NCBI GenBank assembly: GCA_002839355.1
Contig: PGXW01000001.1
Span: 62,001 to 126,000 of the forward strand
Source: Spirochaetae bacterium HGW-Spirochaetae-2
GTDB lineage: Bacteria; Spirochaetota; Spirochaetia; Sphaerochaetales; Sphaerochaetaceae
Length of the DNA stretch: 64,000 nucleotides
Direction of reading: 5' to 3'
The translations under genes were made by a program, and so were the position numbers. The notes beneath the pieces are model-generated. The model saw only the letters and a program-made list of their open reading frames with translations, searched no databases and was not told where the DNA came from. Numbering within the stretch: position 1 is the first letter of the stretch; each line of letters starts with the position of its first letter. Shown one piece after another: positions 40,755 through 52,275 of the stretch.

Positions 40755-41531
40755 TCAGCCTCTTTTCGACATAATTTTCACTCTATTGATCTTGTGCCCC
40801 TCAATTTCCTGTACTACGAAATCCATATCCTGGTATGTGACTTTTTCCTGATTCATTGGAATACGCCCGAATTGCTCGAACACGAATCCTCCGAGAGTCT
40901 CGAAATCATCCTCGGGAAGCGAGAGGCCGAGCCGTTCGTTGACTTCATCGATCGCCGCACGGGCATCGCAAAGATAGATACCCTGCCCCATCTCGATGAT
41001 ATCGTCGTCCTCATCGTCATCGAACTCGTCTTGGATGTCCCCGACAATCACTTCGAGAATATCCTCCATACTGACTATACCGGAGACACCACCATATTCG
41101 TCAATGGCTATGGCAATATGGACACGGCGTTTCTTGAATTCCCGCAACAGTTCATCCAACCGCTTGGTCTCCGGAACGAAATAGGGCTTTCGCATGCAAC
41201 GCTTCACGTCGAATACGCCAGAGTCCACCTGCTGGAGGATAATGTCCTTCACATACAGTATTCCCACCACATTGTCTATGGTTTCGGTATAGACCGGATA
41301 CCGGGAGAATCCCTGTTCCGCGATAAGCGCCTTCAGCTCATCCAACGTAACCGTATCAGATACGAACTCGACATCGATCCTGGGAACCATGACCTCTTTC
41401 ACTGTGGTCTCGGCAAGTTCCTCGATTCCCTCGATCATGTTTTTCCGCTCCTCCACAACTTCCGTACTGTGCTGCGGAGGTTGCGGGTCGTTTCCCGACA
41501 ACCAATTCTTCAGTCTTTCACCAAACCTCAC
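40755..41531 (-). CDS. CorC/HlyC-type CBS-domain protein
   Basis: 258 residues. Two CBS domains (VKEVMVPRIDVEFVSD through VGILYVKD; MRKPYFVPETKRLDELL through YGGVSGIVSMEDILEVIVGDI) are followed by an acidic linker (DEFDDDEDDD) and a transporter-associated CorC/HlyC domain. It lacks the membrane DUF21 part, so it is the soluble type linked to magnesium or cobalt handling. The start overlaps the ybeY stop by ATGA. Last gene of the phoH-pgpH-ybeY-corC run. Confidence 0.9.
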   Translation of the reverse strand: MRFGERLKNWLSGNDPQPPQHSTEVVEERKNMIEGIEELAETTVKEVMVPRIDVEFVSDTVTLDELKALIAEQGFSRYPVYTETIDNVVGILYVKDIILQQVDSGVFDVKRCMRKPYFVPETKRLDELLREFKKRRVHIAIAIDEYGGVSGIVSMEDILEVIVGDIQDEFDDDEDDDIIEMGQGIYLCDARAAIDEVNERLGLSLPEDDFETLGGFVFEQFGRIPMNQEKVTYQDMDFVVQEIEGHKINRVKIMSKRG

Positions 41532-42001
41532 GCGATAGACTCCTTTTCGACAATTTTCAACAATTCTTCCTGCTTCATCAGCATGGGTTCATCCATATCG
41601 TTGGTAGCATGGTCCCACCCGACCAGGTGCAACACGCCGTGCACCAGCAATCTGGCAAGCTCTTGGGACGGAGCGACTGAGAAAAATTCGCAGTTTTTCT
41701 CCATATCGTCAAGAGAAATGATGATATCACCCAACAGTTCGGGAGAATCCCCGTCCGTAGGAAAATCGAACCCGTCGTTCCCGTCCGATTGGACAAAGGA
41801 CAGGATATCCGTGCTCTCGTCCTTGTCCCGGTACGAGGCATTGAGATCACGCATGGCCCGTTCGGAAACGAAGGAACACGACAGTTCACAGGAATCCTTG
41901 CCAACGAGGTCCAACACCTTCATCAGTACCGCTTCGACAGTATCCTGGGGTGCCCTCGCCATCATTTCGTCCGATTCGTATGAAATGTCGATTCCTATCA
42001 T
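41528..42001 (-). CDS. ybeY: rRNA maturation endoribonuclease YbeY
   Basis: 157 residues. The zinc-binding motif HGVLHLVGWDH (about 120-130) is the family hallmark, preceded by DILSFVQ and LLGDIIISLDD. Involved in 16S rRNA 3' processing and ribosome quality control. ATGA overlaps join it to the pgpH stop and the corC start. The phoH-pgpH-ybeY-corC order is widely conserved. Confidence 0.95.
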   Translation of the reverse strand: MIGIDISYESDEMMARAPQDTVEAVLMKVLDLVGKDSCELSCSFVSERAMRDLNASYRDKDESTDILSFVQSDGNDGFDFPTDGDSPELLGDIIISLDDMEKNCEFFSVAPSQELARLLVHGVLHLVGWDHATNDMDEPMLMKQEELLKIVEKESIA

Positions 42002-44217
42002 GTGTTCTCCTCTTTCTCAGCATCCGGATATTCGATCCGGGTATGGAATCTTCCCGTCAATATCTGTACAAACACTTTCGTGATCGTATCCAAGTCGGTC
42101 ATCGACAAACGCGACGATGACAATTGTTTCCGTTCAATTTTTGCCATGATGATCTGGTTCACCAACTTGTCATATTTTTGGGCGGAGGGTTTCTTGATTG
42201 TCCGCGATGCCGCCTCTACACTATCGGCGAGCATGACTATCGCAGCTTCGGGAGTCTGCGGAATCTGGTTGTGGTATGCATAGTCCTGACGCTTCACTTC
42301 CGAAGCAGTGCTATCGGCTGCCGCGGCAACCTGTGCTTCCTTCAGGAAAATAGCAATGATATCGTTCCCATGATGCTGGCTGATGATATCCAACACCTCT
42401 TGGGGAAGACGGGCCTCCCGCCCTTTTTCCACACCGATCTTCACATGGCTCTTTATGATCGCGACCGATAGGCTGGCCTTCAGGTCGTCGTGTTTGTTGT
42501 CACCATTTTGATTCTCGATAAAATACTCGGGATGTTCCTGCTTTCCTATATCATGGTACAACCCTGCCACACGAGCCAACAACGGGTCGGCTCCGATCTC
42601 CTTCGCCGCCGAATAGGCCATTTCGGCAACGATCATCGAGTGGTTGTAGGTTCCGACGGCAGTCTGTGACAACCGGACGAGAGCCGGTGAATCGCTGAAC
42701 GCCAATTCCCGCAATCTGAACGAGGTAGGTATATTGAAACCGAGTTCTATGATCGGAAGGAACAATGTGACAAGAATATAGGTTGCCGAGATATTCGCGG
42801 ATACGGCACTGATGGAAGCCAAGACATGGCTAAACCCATAACCGTTTATCAAATTGTTGAACAGCACGAAGAATGAAGCTGCCACGATTCCGAAAAACCA
42901 CTGGAAGACCATGTCTATGCGACGCGATGCATACCTGATGAAGTAGATTCCACAAAAGGAGACCGCTATGATGAAGAATACCGTGGTTTCAGTCGAGGAA
43001 GGCAACAAAACCGCGTAGGATCCAAGCAAGACCGCGGCGATCATGCCTGCCCGTTTCCGGTTCGTCACCAATGCGAACGTGATGGGAAGGGTGAAAACCG
43101 GAAGGAACGGATCCAAGGAGACAAAGCCCCTGCCGGCAACTTGCAGCAGGACTATATAGGTGATGATTTGTGTGAACAGGACTCCGAGCAGGAACAACAG
43201 GATGAACTGGAATTTCCGTTTTGTGTATACGAAGACCATATACAGCGAATACAGCGCACTGGCAGTGGTGATGAGAACAAAAAATATCCTGCCTATCAAC
43301 TGAGTGGGGGTATATTTGGCAGAGGCCATCCTCATAGCCTGCAAGGTCTTGATATCTTGGTTGGTTATGACAAAATCAGTCTTGAGGATGTATTGCCCCT
43401 TCTCGACCCGCACCATGGAAGGAACAACATCCCGCGAAGCATGTTCCCGGGCGATGGCTGTCTCAACCGGGGAATAGTAGACATTCGGCCGGATTATGGT
43501 GGAAAGGATATCGAATGCCAGTGATTGGATATCTCCATGCAACAGATACCGAAGGGAACGGAGATCGTAATTCACCATCGAGGTGATGGTGCCCTGGTGC
43601 TGCAACCCTTGCATTGCCAGGACTCTTGCCGATGATTCCAATTGGTCTCCAACGACATTGAACACCAGAACCTGTTCGTAGCCCTCATCCTGCCTTTCCA
43701 TCAGTTCGTCCCGGTCGAAAATCCCCATGGTTATATAGCGCGTCATGGTCTCGACCAAGAACCCGTACAAGGTTTTCCGGGTATCGGCCGGGAGGGACCG
43801 GATGGATTCCAAGATGGATCGGGTATCCTGGAATCCACTATCTTCAATCAGTCGCATTGAATCGGAGTCGTCAACGAACAGTGCATCGACCATGGCAAGC
43901 ATTTTTCTCGATTCAATCATGGAAATGTGAAAATGGGGCAAGATCGACTTGGCAGCGAGCACCTGTTGTCTCCGTGTTTCCCCCTCGTCGATATAATGGA
44001 AGGTTTCCTTCGCGCGCACATCGTTCTCGGCCAAGGATCCCACCGTATAACGGGTGCGGACATCCTCTGTGATCAACTGGGTATCGTTCGCCAACAAGAT
44101 GGGCAGGAGGATCGCACCCGCGGATATGAGGACGCACAGGATCGGGATAGACAGCCTGATCCACAACGGGTTCTCCTTGAACTTGTCAGGAACGGTATGC
44201 ATCTTTTTCATACGCAT
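41998..44217 (-). CDS. PgpH-type 7TM-HD phosphodiesterase (cyclic-di-AMP)
   Basis: 739 residues from the ATG at 44217, which has AAAGGA six bases upstream. One amino-terminal membrane helix (about 20-43) precedes a long extracytoplasmic region to about residue 310, then seven membrane helices (about 315-500) and a cytoplasmic HD domain. The HD metal ligands are seen as NHSMIVAEM, GLYHDIGK and SQHHGNDII. Family members hydrolyse cyclic-di-AMP to pApA. It overlaps phoH by 32 bases. Confidence 0.9.
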   Translation of the reverse strand: MRMKKMHTVPDKFKENPLWIRLSIPILCVLISAGAILLPILLANDTQLITEDVRTRYTVGSLAENDVRAKETFHYIDEGETRRQQVLAAKSILPHFHISMIESRKMLAMVDALFVDDSDSMRLIEDSGFQDTRSILESIRSLPADTRKTLYGFLVETMTRYITMGIFDRDELMERQDEGYEQVLVFNVVGDQLESSARVLAMQGLQHQGTITSMVNYDLRSLRYLLHGDIQSLAFDILSTIIRPNVYYSPVETAIAREHASRDVVPSMVRVEKGQYILKTDFVITNQDIKTLQAMRMASAKYTPTQLIGRIFFVLITTASALYSLYMVFVYTKRKFQFILLFLLGVLFTQIITYIVLLQVAGRGFVSLDPFLPVFTLPITFALVTNRKRAGMIAAVLLGSYAVLLPSSTETTVFFIIAVSFCGIYFIRYASRRIDMVFQWFFGIVAASFFVLFNNLINGYGFSHVLASISAVSANISATYILVTLFLPIIELGFNIPTSFRLRELAFSDSPALVRLSQTAVGTYNHSMIVAEMAYSAAKEIGADPLLARVAGLYHDIGKQEHPEYFIENQNGDNKHDDLKASLSVAIIKSHVKIGVEKGREARLPQEVLDIISQHHGNDIIAIFLKEAQVAAAADSTASEVKRQDYAYHNQIPQTPEAAIVMLADSVEAASRTIKKPSAQKYDKLVNQIIMAKIERKQLSSSRLSMTDLDTITKVFVQILTGRFHTRIEYPDAEKEENT

Positions 44218-45166
44218 CAATTATCCTTTGGACCATCCTGCTTCTCACGACATCCGAGGAATCGAATTCGACAAACCCGATCCCCGGTACATCATGAAGT
44301 ATCGCCGATGCATGCACAAGCCCGCTTTTCCTGCTTCGTGGCAAATCGACCTGCGTGACATCCCCGGTGATAACCGCGGTCGAGTTCTCACTCAAACGGG
44401 TAAGGAACATCTTCATTTGCTCTGTGGTGGTGTTTTGCGCCTCATCGAGTATGACACACGCATTGTTGAGCGACCGTCCCCTCATATATGCCAAGGGAGC
44501 AGTCTCGACCGCACCGTTGTCCTCCAACCGCTTGATGATCGCGGGAGGCAGCAAATATTCCATGGCATCGTAAAGCGGCCTGAGGTACGGACCAATCTTT
44601 TGTGTCAGGTCCCCGGGCAAGAATCCGAGGCTTTCCCCGGCTTCTACCACGGGTCTGGTCAAGATGATCTTCTGTTTGCGACCACCGAGCACTTCACCCA
44701 AGGCGTGGGCAATGGCGAGAAACGTCTTTCCGGTACCCGCCGGCCCGATACTGAACACGAGTTGCCGTTCACGCATCAAGTGGATAAACGTACGTTGCCT
44801 AGAGCTCTTCGGGTAGACGATTTTTCCACCTACCGATATGAAGCTGTTTTGCTCGTCCTGCAAATCCTTGGCAATGTCGGCTTCGGTCCGGACCTTACCC
44901 ACCTGCAGGGCTTGATATTCCATGAATATCTCGGGTTCGGTGATATCCTCACGCTGTTCGGCCAATCGTTTCAAGCGGATCATGAGATTCGTGAATACCG
45001 CATCTCCCGAACCTTCCCGGTCGGGAACGTCCCGATACGTAATGCTATTTCCATGGACAAACAACTCGCCATTGAGCAACAACTCAATGTACGGGATATT
45101 CCTGTCGTTCACTCCACAAACACGTTGCATCTGTAACGATTGCTCAAATACGATGGTGCTACTCAT
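44186..45166 (-). CDS. PhoH-family ATPase
   Basis: 326 residues. An amino-terminal KH-like segment (YIELLLNGELFVHGNSITY) is followed by the ATPase core with Walker A IGPAGTGKTFLAIA, RPVVEAGESLGFLPGD, and Walker B VILDEAQNTTTEQMKMFLTR, then GDVTQVDLP. Thought to act in RNA metabolism beside YbeY. It heads the phoH-pgpH-ybeY-corC unit and starts 21 bases after the lptD-like gene. Confidence 0.94.
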   Translation of the reverse strand: MSSTIVFEQSLQMQRVCGVNDRNIPYIELLLNGELFVHGNSITYRDVPDREGSGDAVFTNLMIRLKRLAEQREDITEPEIFMEYQALQVGKVRTEADIAKDLQDEQNSFISVGGKIVYPKSSRQRTFIHLMRERQLVFSIGPAGTGKTFLAIAHALGEVLGGRKQKIILTRPVVEAGESLGFLPGDLTQKIGPYLRPLYDAMEYLLPPAIIKRLEDNGAVETAPLAYMRGRSLNNACVILDEAQNTTTEQMKMFLTRLSENSTAVITGDVTQVDLPRSRKSGLVHASAILHDVPGIGFVEFDSSDVVRSRMVQRIIDAYEKDAYRS

Positions 45167-45187
45167 CCTTCTCCCACGATGCAGTCG

Positions 45188-48100
45188 TCAGTGCCCGACA
45201 TCGAACTGTCTGTCGACTTTAATTTCAGGAATAGCTTTCCATTGGAGGAATACTGTGAACACAGGATTCCAACGCCATTCCAAATCCGATAATACTACGC
45301 TTCCCTCATATTTACAATGGAGGTCCCAATCTGCCATGTGATGGATGACCGAAAGTTCGACAGCTTCCATTGTAAACTGTGTATTGGAGCGTCCATCACC
45401 AGAAAAATCGAAGGAACGTAGCAAATCCTGCCACATATCATCAAAATCCGAGTATCGATGGAAGCCCTTGTTCACAGTTGTCAAGGCAAAATCGACGGTC
45501 AGGAATTCTGCGATCGAAAACTCCAGGTTGATCTTGAAAGAAAAGTTCGAGGCGGAAGCATCCCAAAAGGAATGCCTATAGGCACTCGTGATATCGAGGC
45601 CGAGCGATATCCTATTCTTCCACCACCTTCTCTCGAAGGCGTCTATGGTGACATCCGCATCCAACAGATTGAACACGGGATCGGTCAGTTCCCCACTCCC
45701 CTGCACACTGATCGAAGCCCAAGGAATGGCTGCCGACAATTGGAATTGGTCAAAGGCTTTGTCCTCGAAGGAGTAATCTGCCTTCTCCCCGATGGTAAGG
45801 TATGCATCGAATACGGTGAATGAAAATGTATTGGACAGCCGCAACGGAGTAAGGAATCCCGAGGTTGCACGAGCGACATCGCCTTGGTATGTGGCTGTGG
45901 ATGAGAACTCGAATCGCCCCTTGTCGAGATAGGCCGCGGAAAGGATCGCATCCTCACCGACGAAATCACCCGAATCGTCTTCAGCCATCCTATAGGATGC
46001 GGAAGCGGAAAACTTACCGACCGCAAAAGCGAATTTCGGCTGCAGACCGAAAGGAAGTGGATCAAGGGTAGCTGTGATCGAAGGAGTGTACACGTATCTT
46101 CCCTTGTAATAGGATTGCTGCCAGGCCAATTGGTGCCGGCTCACCGAATCGGCACTCCAATCGCCCCACCCGCCTGTTTCGGTCTCGGGTAGGAGTTCCT
46201 TTTTTGTAATCGTCTGGTTGTACAACCGGGTAGTCAACCCATAGGAAATACCAAGCAAGGGAAAGGAGGCATCTGTTGTCGAGGTGAATGAAACCTGGCG
46301 GGTAGCCAGTGCATCGGATTCGTTTATGGTAAGCATGGGGTCGATCTTCTGTGTGAGCCTGACAACCGAAGGAGCCAGGGCTGCTTGCAATGTGATAGTT
46401 CCGGCAGTCCGGGCATACCGGGACGTATCTGTCGTCACCGAATCCGCCAATTGCTGAATTTCCGTGAAGGTCTGGCGAACGGTATACCCCAGGCTGATGG
46501 ATGAGGCATTGATCTTTTGGACTGTCCTGGTGGCTGGCGACGGGACCGTATACGGTTTCTCTATTCCATATTCCTCAAGCTGTATCGCAGGATCAAGAGG
46601 TTCCGACACAGGAATGGCGGTTTGCCTCGTCTTCGGATCCTGGGTAAATTTGAACAACGTACCGGTTGCCGATGCGATGAAATCGGGCAAGGTCAGATGT
46701 GTGACCGTGTATCCGGGACCATCCGCACTTGTCTGGGCTTTCCATGTGATCTTTGAAGACAACCGTTCGATTTTCAGCGATTCGATGTATGGTTGCAGAA
46801 TCTTCACCGGTATGCTGGCCGTACTGGTCAATACCCAATCGTAAGTGGTTATATCCGACCGATAGGTGGTGGGAATGGAGACATCGCCTCCGAATGCACC
46901 CAAGGAGAACGACGTGAGCCTGTTCGCATAATCGCGCATCGCACGTGGATCGCTATACATGGGGACCGACAGGGAAACATCGACAGCTTTCGTGTCGATC
47001 ATGAATTTTCCATCGAATGCGTACCTGATCGGCGGTATTTCGTATACGCTGCTCAACGTCGATCCCAATTCTCCTGGAAATGCGATCCCTCCGAATGCAG
47101 AGAGGACATACTGCTTGTTGGCAAAATTGTTGGTGGTGTCGATCCCCAGGAACACTCCCCTATACTGGTAGGCATCGACCAACACCGAAAGGTAGGAAGA
47201 GCTTGCCTGTGCCCATTTCTCCGTGTCGCCCAGCGTACGATCCGATGTGGAATTTGCATAGACCCATCCGTCACGTACCTGCAGGTCACCGGAGGAACCG
47301 GTCAACAAGGCGGTGAAACTCGACTGTTCGGCTTGCACGATCTTCGGATACCGTCCGTAGAGTTCGGTACTGGAGGAGAAGAAGAACCCCCGTTCCGAGT
47401 CGAATCCGAACGAAGGGTTGAATACGAAGGTTCTGCCAGGATAGTAGAAGAACGGAACCCATAGGAGGGGCACCCGTCCCAAGGACATCTTCGCATTGGT
47501 CACGAACAGGTCCCCACCATCGACCACATACATGGACGATGCTGCGATGCTGAAGTAGGCTTGCTCACGGTTGGTGGTTATGAATCCATCTGAAAAGGCA
47601 ATGGTACGCGGCTCACCGGAAAAATATACCTTGGAACCGGTGGCATAGAACTCCACCGCATCCCCCTCGCTATTCTCTCGCGTCATGCCGGTACCGCCAT
47701 CGCTGAGCAGCAGGCTTCCCTCCTTCCAACGTATGGTTACTATCTCACCTTCCAACCGGTCCTCGTCCGTCGAGCCTATGCTCTGGAACGAGACCGAACC
47801 CAAGGCTGTGACCAACTCGCCCTCCAAGTCGATGACCATTCTTTGGGCCGAGATGTCTGTGGTGTCCCGTGTCCCCTCAGGAGTAAAAGAAAGGGCTGTA
47901 TTGCCATCAAGGAGTATGTAGCGGGCACCCGATCCCTGTAGATAGATGCGGTCGGCAGAGACAATCCGGACGGTCTGTTTTCCATTCTGATCCTGTACCA
48001 GGGGTTTTTCACCGGACGGAACCAAATCGTAGTAGGCATACAACCGGTCGCGTATCTGCTCCAGTGTTCCCTTGTCGGAAATCCCTAGGAATCGTGCACG

Positions 48101-48289
48101 GGACTGAAGCTCCAAGAGATTCGCGCTATCGAGTTCAGCGGATAGCAACACATAGCGTACGGCTGCGGATCCGTTGCCCAGTCCTATCGCATCCTGTCCA
48201 TCGGTAGCCGCCGATAGCAAAACAACCGGGAGGATAAGCATGAGGATGATGGCACGGTGAACGGCATGTATCGGCCTATGCTTTTTCAT
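45188..48289 (-). CDS. LptD/OstA-like outer-membrane protein
   Basis: 1033 residues with a signal peptide (core [15 protein letters not shown]). A SAP-like helical stretch ([26 protein letters not shown]) comes first, then an OstA/LptA-like beta-jellyroll ([15 protein letters not shown] through [17 protein letters not shown]). A large barrel follows that begins at [29 protein letters not shown], the conserved LptD entry. In LPS-making bacteria LptD inserts LPS into the outer membrane. Many spirochaetes lack classical LPS yet keep such a protein, so its cargo here is open. It overlaps the uvrA end by 14 bases. Confidence 0.82.
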   Translation of the reverse strand: MKKHRPIHAVHRAIILMLILPVVLLSAATDGQDAIGLGNGSAAVRYVLLSAELDSANLLELQSRARFLGISDKGTLEQIRDRLYAYYDLVPSGEKPLVQDQNGKQTVRIVSADRIYLQGSGARYILLDGNTALSFTPEGTRDTTDISAQRMVIDLEGELVTALGSVSFQSIGSTDEDRLEGEIVTIRWKEGSLLLSDGGTGMTRENSEGDAVEFYATGSKVYFSGEPRTIAFSDGFITTNREQAYFSIAASSMYVVDGGDLFVTNAKMSLGRVPLLWVPFFYYPGRTFVFNPSFGFDSERGFFFSSSTELYGRYPKIVQAEQSSFTALLTGSSGDLQVRDGWVYANSTSDRTLGDTEKWAQASSSYLSVLVDAYQYRGVFLGIDTTNNFANKQYVLSAFGGIAFPGELGSTLSSVYEIPPIRYAFDGKFMIDTKAVDVSLSVPMYSDPRAMRDYANRLTSFSLGAFGGDVSIPTTYRSDITTYDWVLTSTASIPVKILQPYIESLKIERLSSKITWKAQTSADGPGYTVTHLTLPDFIASATGTLFKFTQDPKTRQTAIPVSEPLDPAIQLEEYGIEKPYTVPSPATRTVQKINASSISLGYTVRQTFTEIQQLADSVTTDTSRYARTAGTITLQAALAPSVVRLTQKIDPMLTINESDALATRQVSFTSTTDASFPLLGISYGLTTRLYNQTITKKELLPETETGGWGDWSADSVSRHQLAWQQSYYKGRYVYTPSITATLDPLPFGLQPKFAFAVGKFSASASYRMAEDDSGDFVGEDAILSAAYLDKGRFEFSSTATYQGDVARATSGFLTPLRLSNTFSFTVFDAYLTIGEKADYSFEDKAFDQFQLSAAIPWASISVQGSGELTDPVFNLLDADVTIDAFERRWWKNRISLGLDITSAYRHSFWDASASNFSFKINLEFSIAEFLTVDFALTTVNKGFHRYSDFDDMWQDLLRSFDFSGDGRSNTQFTMEAVELSVIHHMADWDLHCKYEGSVVLSDLEWRWNPVFTVFLQWKAIPEIKVDRQFDVGH

Positions 48290-51110
48290 ATAGCGACTTC
48301 GCTACATAATACCCTGTGTATGAATGCTTGCATAGGGAAACCTCTTCGGGCGTACCGACAGCCACCACTTGGCCTCCAGCGTCACCACCTTCCGGTCCGA
48401 GATCGATGATATGGTCCGCCGATTTGATGATATCCAGATTGTGTTCGATCAATACGATGGTATTTCCCTGGTCCACAAGGCGGTCGAGGACTTCCATCAG
48501 CTTCTTCACATCCGCGAAATGCAGGCCTGTTGTGGGTTCATCCAAAACATACAACGTCTTTCCTGTTCCTCGCTTTGCAAGTTCCAGGCTCAACTTGACG
48601 CGTTGGGCTTCACCACCGCTGAGTGTGAGCGCCGATTGTCCCAGTTTGATATATCCGAGCCCGACAGATTCCAATGTCTCCACCTTGCGACGAATCGACG
48701 GTACGGGAGCAAAGAACTCGGCTGCTTCGCTGATGGTCATGTTGAGGACATCGTGGATATTCTTGCCCTTGTAGTGGACCGCCAAGGTTTCCGTGTTGAA
48801 ACGCTTGCCTTTGCAAACATCGCAGGTCACATAGACGTCCGGAAGGAAGTGCATCTCGATCTTGAGCGTTCCGTCGCCCTGGCAATGTTCGCACCGGCCA
48901 CCGGAAACGTTGAAGGAAAACCGACCCGGCTTGTAACCGCGGGCTTTCGATTCGGGAAGGGATGCAAACAGTTCACGGATGGGAGTGAATGCACCGACAT
49001 AGGTTGCCGGATTGGATCGTGGGGTTCGTCCGATCGCACTTTGGTCGATATTTATGACCTTGTCGATATGTTCACTGCCAAGTATCTGACGGTATCCGTC
49101 AAAATGTTCGCTCTGTTTGTTCAAGACCCGCTTCAAGGCCGGCAACAACACTTCATTGAGCAATGTCGATTTTCCCGAACCCGACACACCCGTTATTACG
49201 ATCATCTTTCCCAAGGGGAGCTCCACATCGATACCCTTCAGGTTGTTCTTCTTGGCACCTATGATCACCAGGGATTCTCCGGAGCCTGTCCGTCTCTTCT
49301 CGGGAATCGGCATATGCAGTTTCCCGGACAAGTATTGTCCGGTGATACTTGCAGGATTCCTCTCGATTTCCTCAGGTGTCCCCTGTGCGGTAATCTCGCC
49401 TCCATGGATTCCGGCGCCCGGACCAAGATCGATCACATAATCGGCTTCACGGATTGTAGCTTCGTCATGTTCGACCACAATGACAGTATTGCCGATGTCA
49501 CGCAAGGTCTTCAGAGTATCGATCAACCGCTGGTTGTCCCGCTGATGCAATCCGATTGACGGTTCGTCCAGCACATAGATCACTCCACTGAGGGCGGACC
49601 CGATTTGTGTCGCAAGACGAATCCGTTGGGCCTCCCCTCCGCTCAGCGAACCGGAAGGGCGGTCCAAGGTCAAATAGTCGAGTCCGACATTCACCAGAAA
49701 CGACAACCTTGCCTGGATTTCCTTCAGAATCTGCTTGGAAATCTCCTTCTGCGTATCGTTGAGCTGTAGCTCCTGGTAAAATTTCACCGATTCCTTGATA
49801 GACATCGAGGTGACCTGAACGATATTCATACCACCGACAAGTACAGAGAATGCTTCCGACCTGAGCCGGTGACCATGGCACACCTCGCAGGTACGGCTCG
49901 TCATGAACGAGTCCATCCACAACCGGATCTGCATGGAATTGGTTTCGAAGTAGCGTCTTTTCAAATCGGGTATGATGCCGGCGAATGGTTTTTCCATGGT
50001 GTAATAACCATGGTTCTTTTCATTCTTGTATTTGATCGGCAACCGCTCCTGTGTACCATAGAGAATGATAGCGATAACCTCATCGGACAATTCTCCGAAA
50101 GGCGTATCCAATGTAAATCCGTACCGCTCGGCCAACGCCTCGAGTGGTGCACGCGACCATACGGCATCGGGATTCTGGCTGGCGATCGCGCCTTGGTTGA
50201 AGGAACGCTTCCTATCGGGAATAATCTTGTCGGGGTCGAATTCGGTCTTTGTTCCCAAGCCATGGCAGGAAGGACACGCACCGAACGGGTTGTTGAAACT
50301 GAACAGGCGTGGCTCCAATTCCGGTATACTTATCCCGCAGTGGGCACAACTGTTGTGTTCGCTGAAAGTCTCGACCGTTTCGTTACCGTTGGCATCCAAT
50401 ACCAGGATACTTACCAAGCCACCGGTCATTTCAATCCCCATTTCTATGGAATCGGCCAAACGGCTTCGGCCATCGGGACGCAACACCACACGATCGACAA
50501 TGACTTCTATGGTATGCTTCACCTGTTTGTCAAGGACAATGGCGGTATCAAGATCCTGTATTTCCCCATCCACCCGTACCCGGACATATCCGCCCTTTTT
50601 CGCATCCTCGAACACCTTCTTGTGTTCACCTTTTCTTCCCAATATCACCGGGGCGAGGACCATCAAGCGGCTTTCCTGTGGATACCGGTAGACCGTATCG
50701 AGAATCTGGTCGATCGATTGTTCGGTGATCTCGCGACCACATTCCGGGCAGTACGGTTGGCCGATCCTGGCCCAAAGCAACCGGTAATAGTCGTAGATTT
50801 CGGTAATGGTTCCAACAATGGACCGCGGGTTGTTATGTGTGGTCTTCTGTTCGATCGCTATGGCTGGAGATAGGCCTTCGATGTAATCGACATCCGGCTT
50901 CTCCATCCGTCCGAGGAATTGCCTCGCATAGGCGGACAGGGATTCGACATAGCGCCGTTGCCCTTCGGCGAAAATGGTGTCGAAGGCCAACGAGGATTTC
51001 CCGGATCCACTGATCCCACTTATGACTATGAGCTTATCCTTCTCGAGATCGAGATCGATATTCTTCAGGTTGTGGACTCGGGCCCCCCTGATTATCAAGT
51101 TATTGTGCAT
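48276..51110 (-). CDS. uvrA: excinuclease ABC subunit UvrA
   Basis: 944 residues from the ATG at 51110, with GAGGAG upstream. Damage-recognition ATPase of nucleotide excision repair. Two ABC modules are visible: Walker [15 protein letters not shown] and [13 protein letters not shown], with signatures [16 protein letters not shown] and [16 protein letters not shown]. Cys pairs CPECG, CAHCG/CPSCHG and [16 protein letters not shown] form zinc modules. It overlaps ispG by 11 bases and lptD by 14. Confidence 0.97.
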   Translation of the reverse strand: MHNNLIIRGARVHNLKNIDLDLEKDKLIVISGISGSGKSSLAFDTIFAEGQRRYVESLSAYARQFLGRMEKPDVDYIEGLSPAIAIEQKTTHNNPRSIVGTITEIYDYYRLLWARIGQPYCPECGREITEQSIDQILDTVYRYPQESRLMVLAPVILGRKGEHKKVFEDAKKGGYVRVRVDGEIQDLDTAIVLDKQVKHTIEVIVDRVVLRPDGRSRLADSIEMGIEMTGGLVSILVLDANGNETVETFSEHNSCAHCGISIPELEPRLFSFNNPFGACPSCHGLGTKTEFDPDKIIPDRKRSFNQGAIASQNPDAVWSRAPLEALAERYGFTLDTPFGELSDEVIAIILYGTQERLPIKYKNEKNHGYYTMEKPFAGIIPDLKRRYFETNSMQIRLWMDSFMTSRTCEVCHGHRLRSEAFSVLVGGMNIVQVTSMSIKESVKFYQELQLNDTQKEISKQILKEIQARLSFLVNVGLDYLTLDRPSGSLSGGEAQRIRLATQIGSALSGVIYVLDEPSIGLHQRDNQRLIDTLKTLRDIGNTVIVVEHDEATIREADYVIDLGPGAGIHGGEITAQGTPEEIERNPASITGQYLSGKLHMPIPEKRRTGSGESLVIIGAKKNNLKGIDVELPLGKMIVITGVSGSGKSTLLNEVLLPALKRVLNKQSEHFDGYRQILGSEHIDKVINIDQSAIGRTPRSNPATYVGAFTPIRELFASLPESKARGYKPGRFSFNVSGGRCEHCQGDGTLKIEMHFLPDVYVTCDVCKGKRFNTETLAVHYKGKNIHDVLNMTISEAAEFFAPVPSIRRKVETLESVGLGYIKLGQSALTLSGGEAQRVKLSLELAKRGTGKTLYVLDEPTTGLHFADVKKLMEVLDRLVDQGNTIVLIEHNLDIIKSADHIIDLGPEGGDAGGQVVAVGTPEEVSLCKHSYTGYYVAKSLYEKA

Positions 51111-52170
51111 GGGAAAGCTCCTCAAGTCGGGCGAACAATACGTCCTCGGCCGAATCGGCAGTCACCTCACGCACCAGAATGCCCTTCTCGTACAAATACA
51201 CCCTGTTCCCTATTCCCGTTATGGCAATATCGGCATGTGCAGCTTCACCTGGACCGTTCACCTGGCATCCCATGATGGCGACAGTCAACGGTGCGTCGAT
51301 CTGCATCAACCGGTGCTGTATCCTTTTCAGGAAAGCCTGTGAATCGAACGAAGCCCTTCCACAGCGGGGACAGGACACCACACGGATCCCGTTGGTCTCC
51401 AATCCCACAGTCCTCATGATTTCCCTCGCGGCGGCGATCTCGTGTTCGCGATCGTCCGTAATCGAAATCCGCATGGTATCACCGATGCCATCGGCCAAAA
51501 GTCGCCCGAGAACCCAAGTGCTTCTCGCCACGGCACTGATTACACCGCCGGCTTCTGTCACACCCAGGTGCAATGGATAATCCATAAGCGACGCGATCGC
51601 CCTATAGGCACGATAGGTGACTTCAACATCCGTATCCTTGAGGGAGATGACAGTATTGGTGAAATTCCATGATTCGAACCACTGCAGGTATTCCAATGCG
51701 GTATCAACCATCCCGACCGCGTGGTCCCCGTCGCGAAGCTTCAGTGGCAAGGACCCACCGTTGAGTCCGATCCTGATCGCCGCTCCCCGGTCGGCTGCTG
51801 CGCGCACCACTTCCTCAACTTTCCATTTGGCTCCGATATTTCCCGGATTTATCCGTATCTTATTCGCTCCGCACTCCAATGCCTCCATTGCCAGTTTCCA
51901 GTCGAAATGTATATCGGCGACTACCGGCATGGGAGATTCCGCGCAAATCCGAGTGAAGATTTCCTTGTCATCGGAGGTAGGGTACGAGAAGCGGATAATC
52001 GAACACCCCATGGTGGCATAGGTCCGCAACGCGGTGAGCAACCTCTCGAATCCTTGTGCATCGGTTTTCGACGGCATCGGTTCCGACCACATGGTTTGAA
52101 TCGCGATCGGATGATTGCTACCCAATCCCACAGTACCTACATGGATATCTTTTGTTATTCTTCTGTTCAT
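51100..52170 (-). CDS. ispG: 4-hydroxy-3-methylbut-2-enyl diphosphate synthase IspG
   Basis: 356 residues. [4Fe-4S] enzyme of the MEP pathway to isoprenoids. Cluster cysteines are in SCPRCGR and [11 protein letters not shown]. The TIM-barrel part has [27 protein letters not shown] and [14 protein letters not shown]. The start follows AAAGGCG. First gene of ispG-uvrA-lptD, directly after the V-ATPase operon terminator, so it should have its own promoter in the roughly 40-base gap; none is convincing. Confidence 0.95.
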   Translation of the reverse strand: MNRRITKDIHVGTVGLGSNHPIAIQTMWSEPMPSKTDAQGFERLLTALRTYATMGCSIIRFSYPTSDDKEIFTRICAESPMPVVADIHFDWKLAMEALECGANKIRINPGNIGAKWKVEEVVRAAADRGAAIRIGLNGGSLPLKLRDGDHAVGMVDTALEYLQWFESWNFTNTVISLKDTDVEVTYRAYRAIASLMDYPLHLGVTEAGGVISAVARSTWVLGRLLADGIGDTMRISITDDREHEIAAAREIMRTVGLETNGIRVVSCPRCGRASFDSQAFLKRIQHRLMQIDAPLTVAIMGCQVNGPGEAAHADIAITGIGNRVYLYEKGILVREVTADSAEDVLFARLEELSHAQ

Positions 52171-52214
52171 TGATGCGCCTTTCTACTGAACATCAGTTTA
52201 CACGATTCATGAAA

Positions 52215-52253
52215 AAAGGAAAAGACGAAACAAGCCCCCCGAACGGGAGGCTT
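52215..52253 (-). terminator. rho-independent terminator of the V-ATPase operon
   Basis: On the minus strand AAGCCTCCCG pairs with CGGGGGGCTT around a tight loop, followed by GTTTCGTCTTTTCC and more T's. It lies 22 bases after the atpK stop. Confidence 0.75.
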
Positions 52254-52275
52254 GCGAAATATGGAGCTGGACCGG

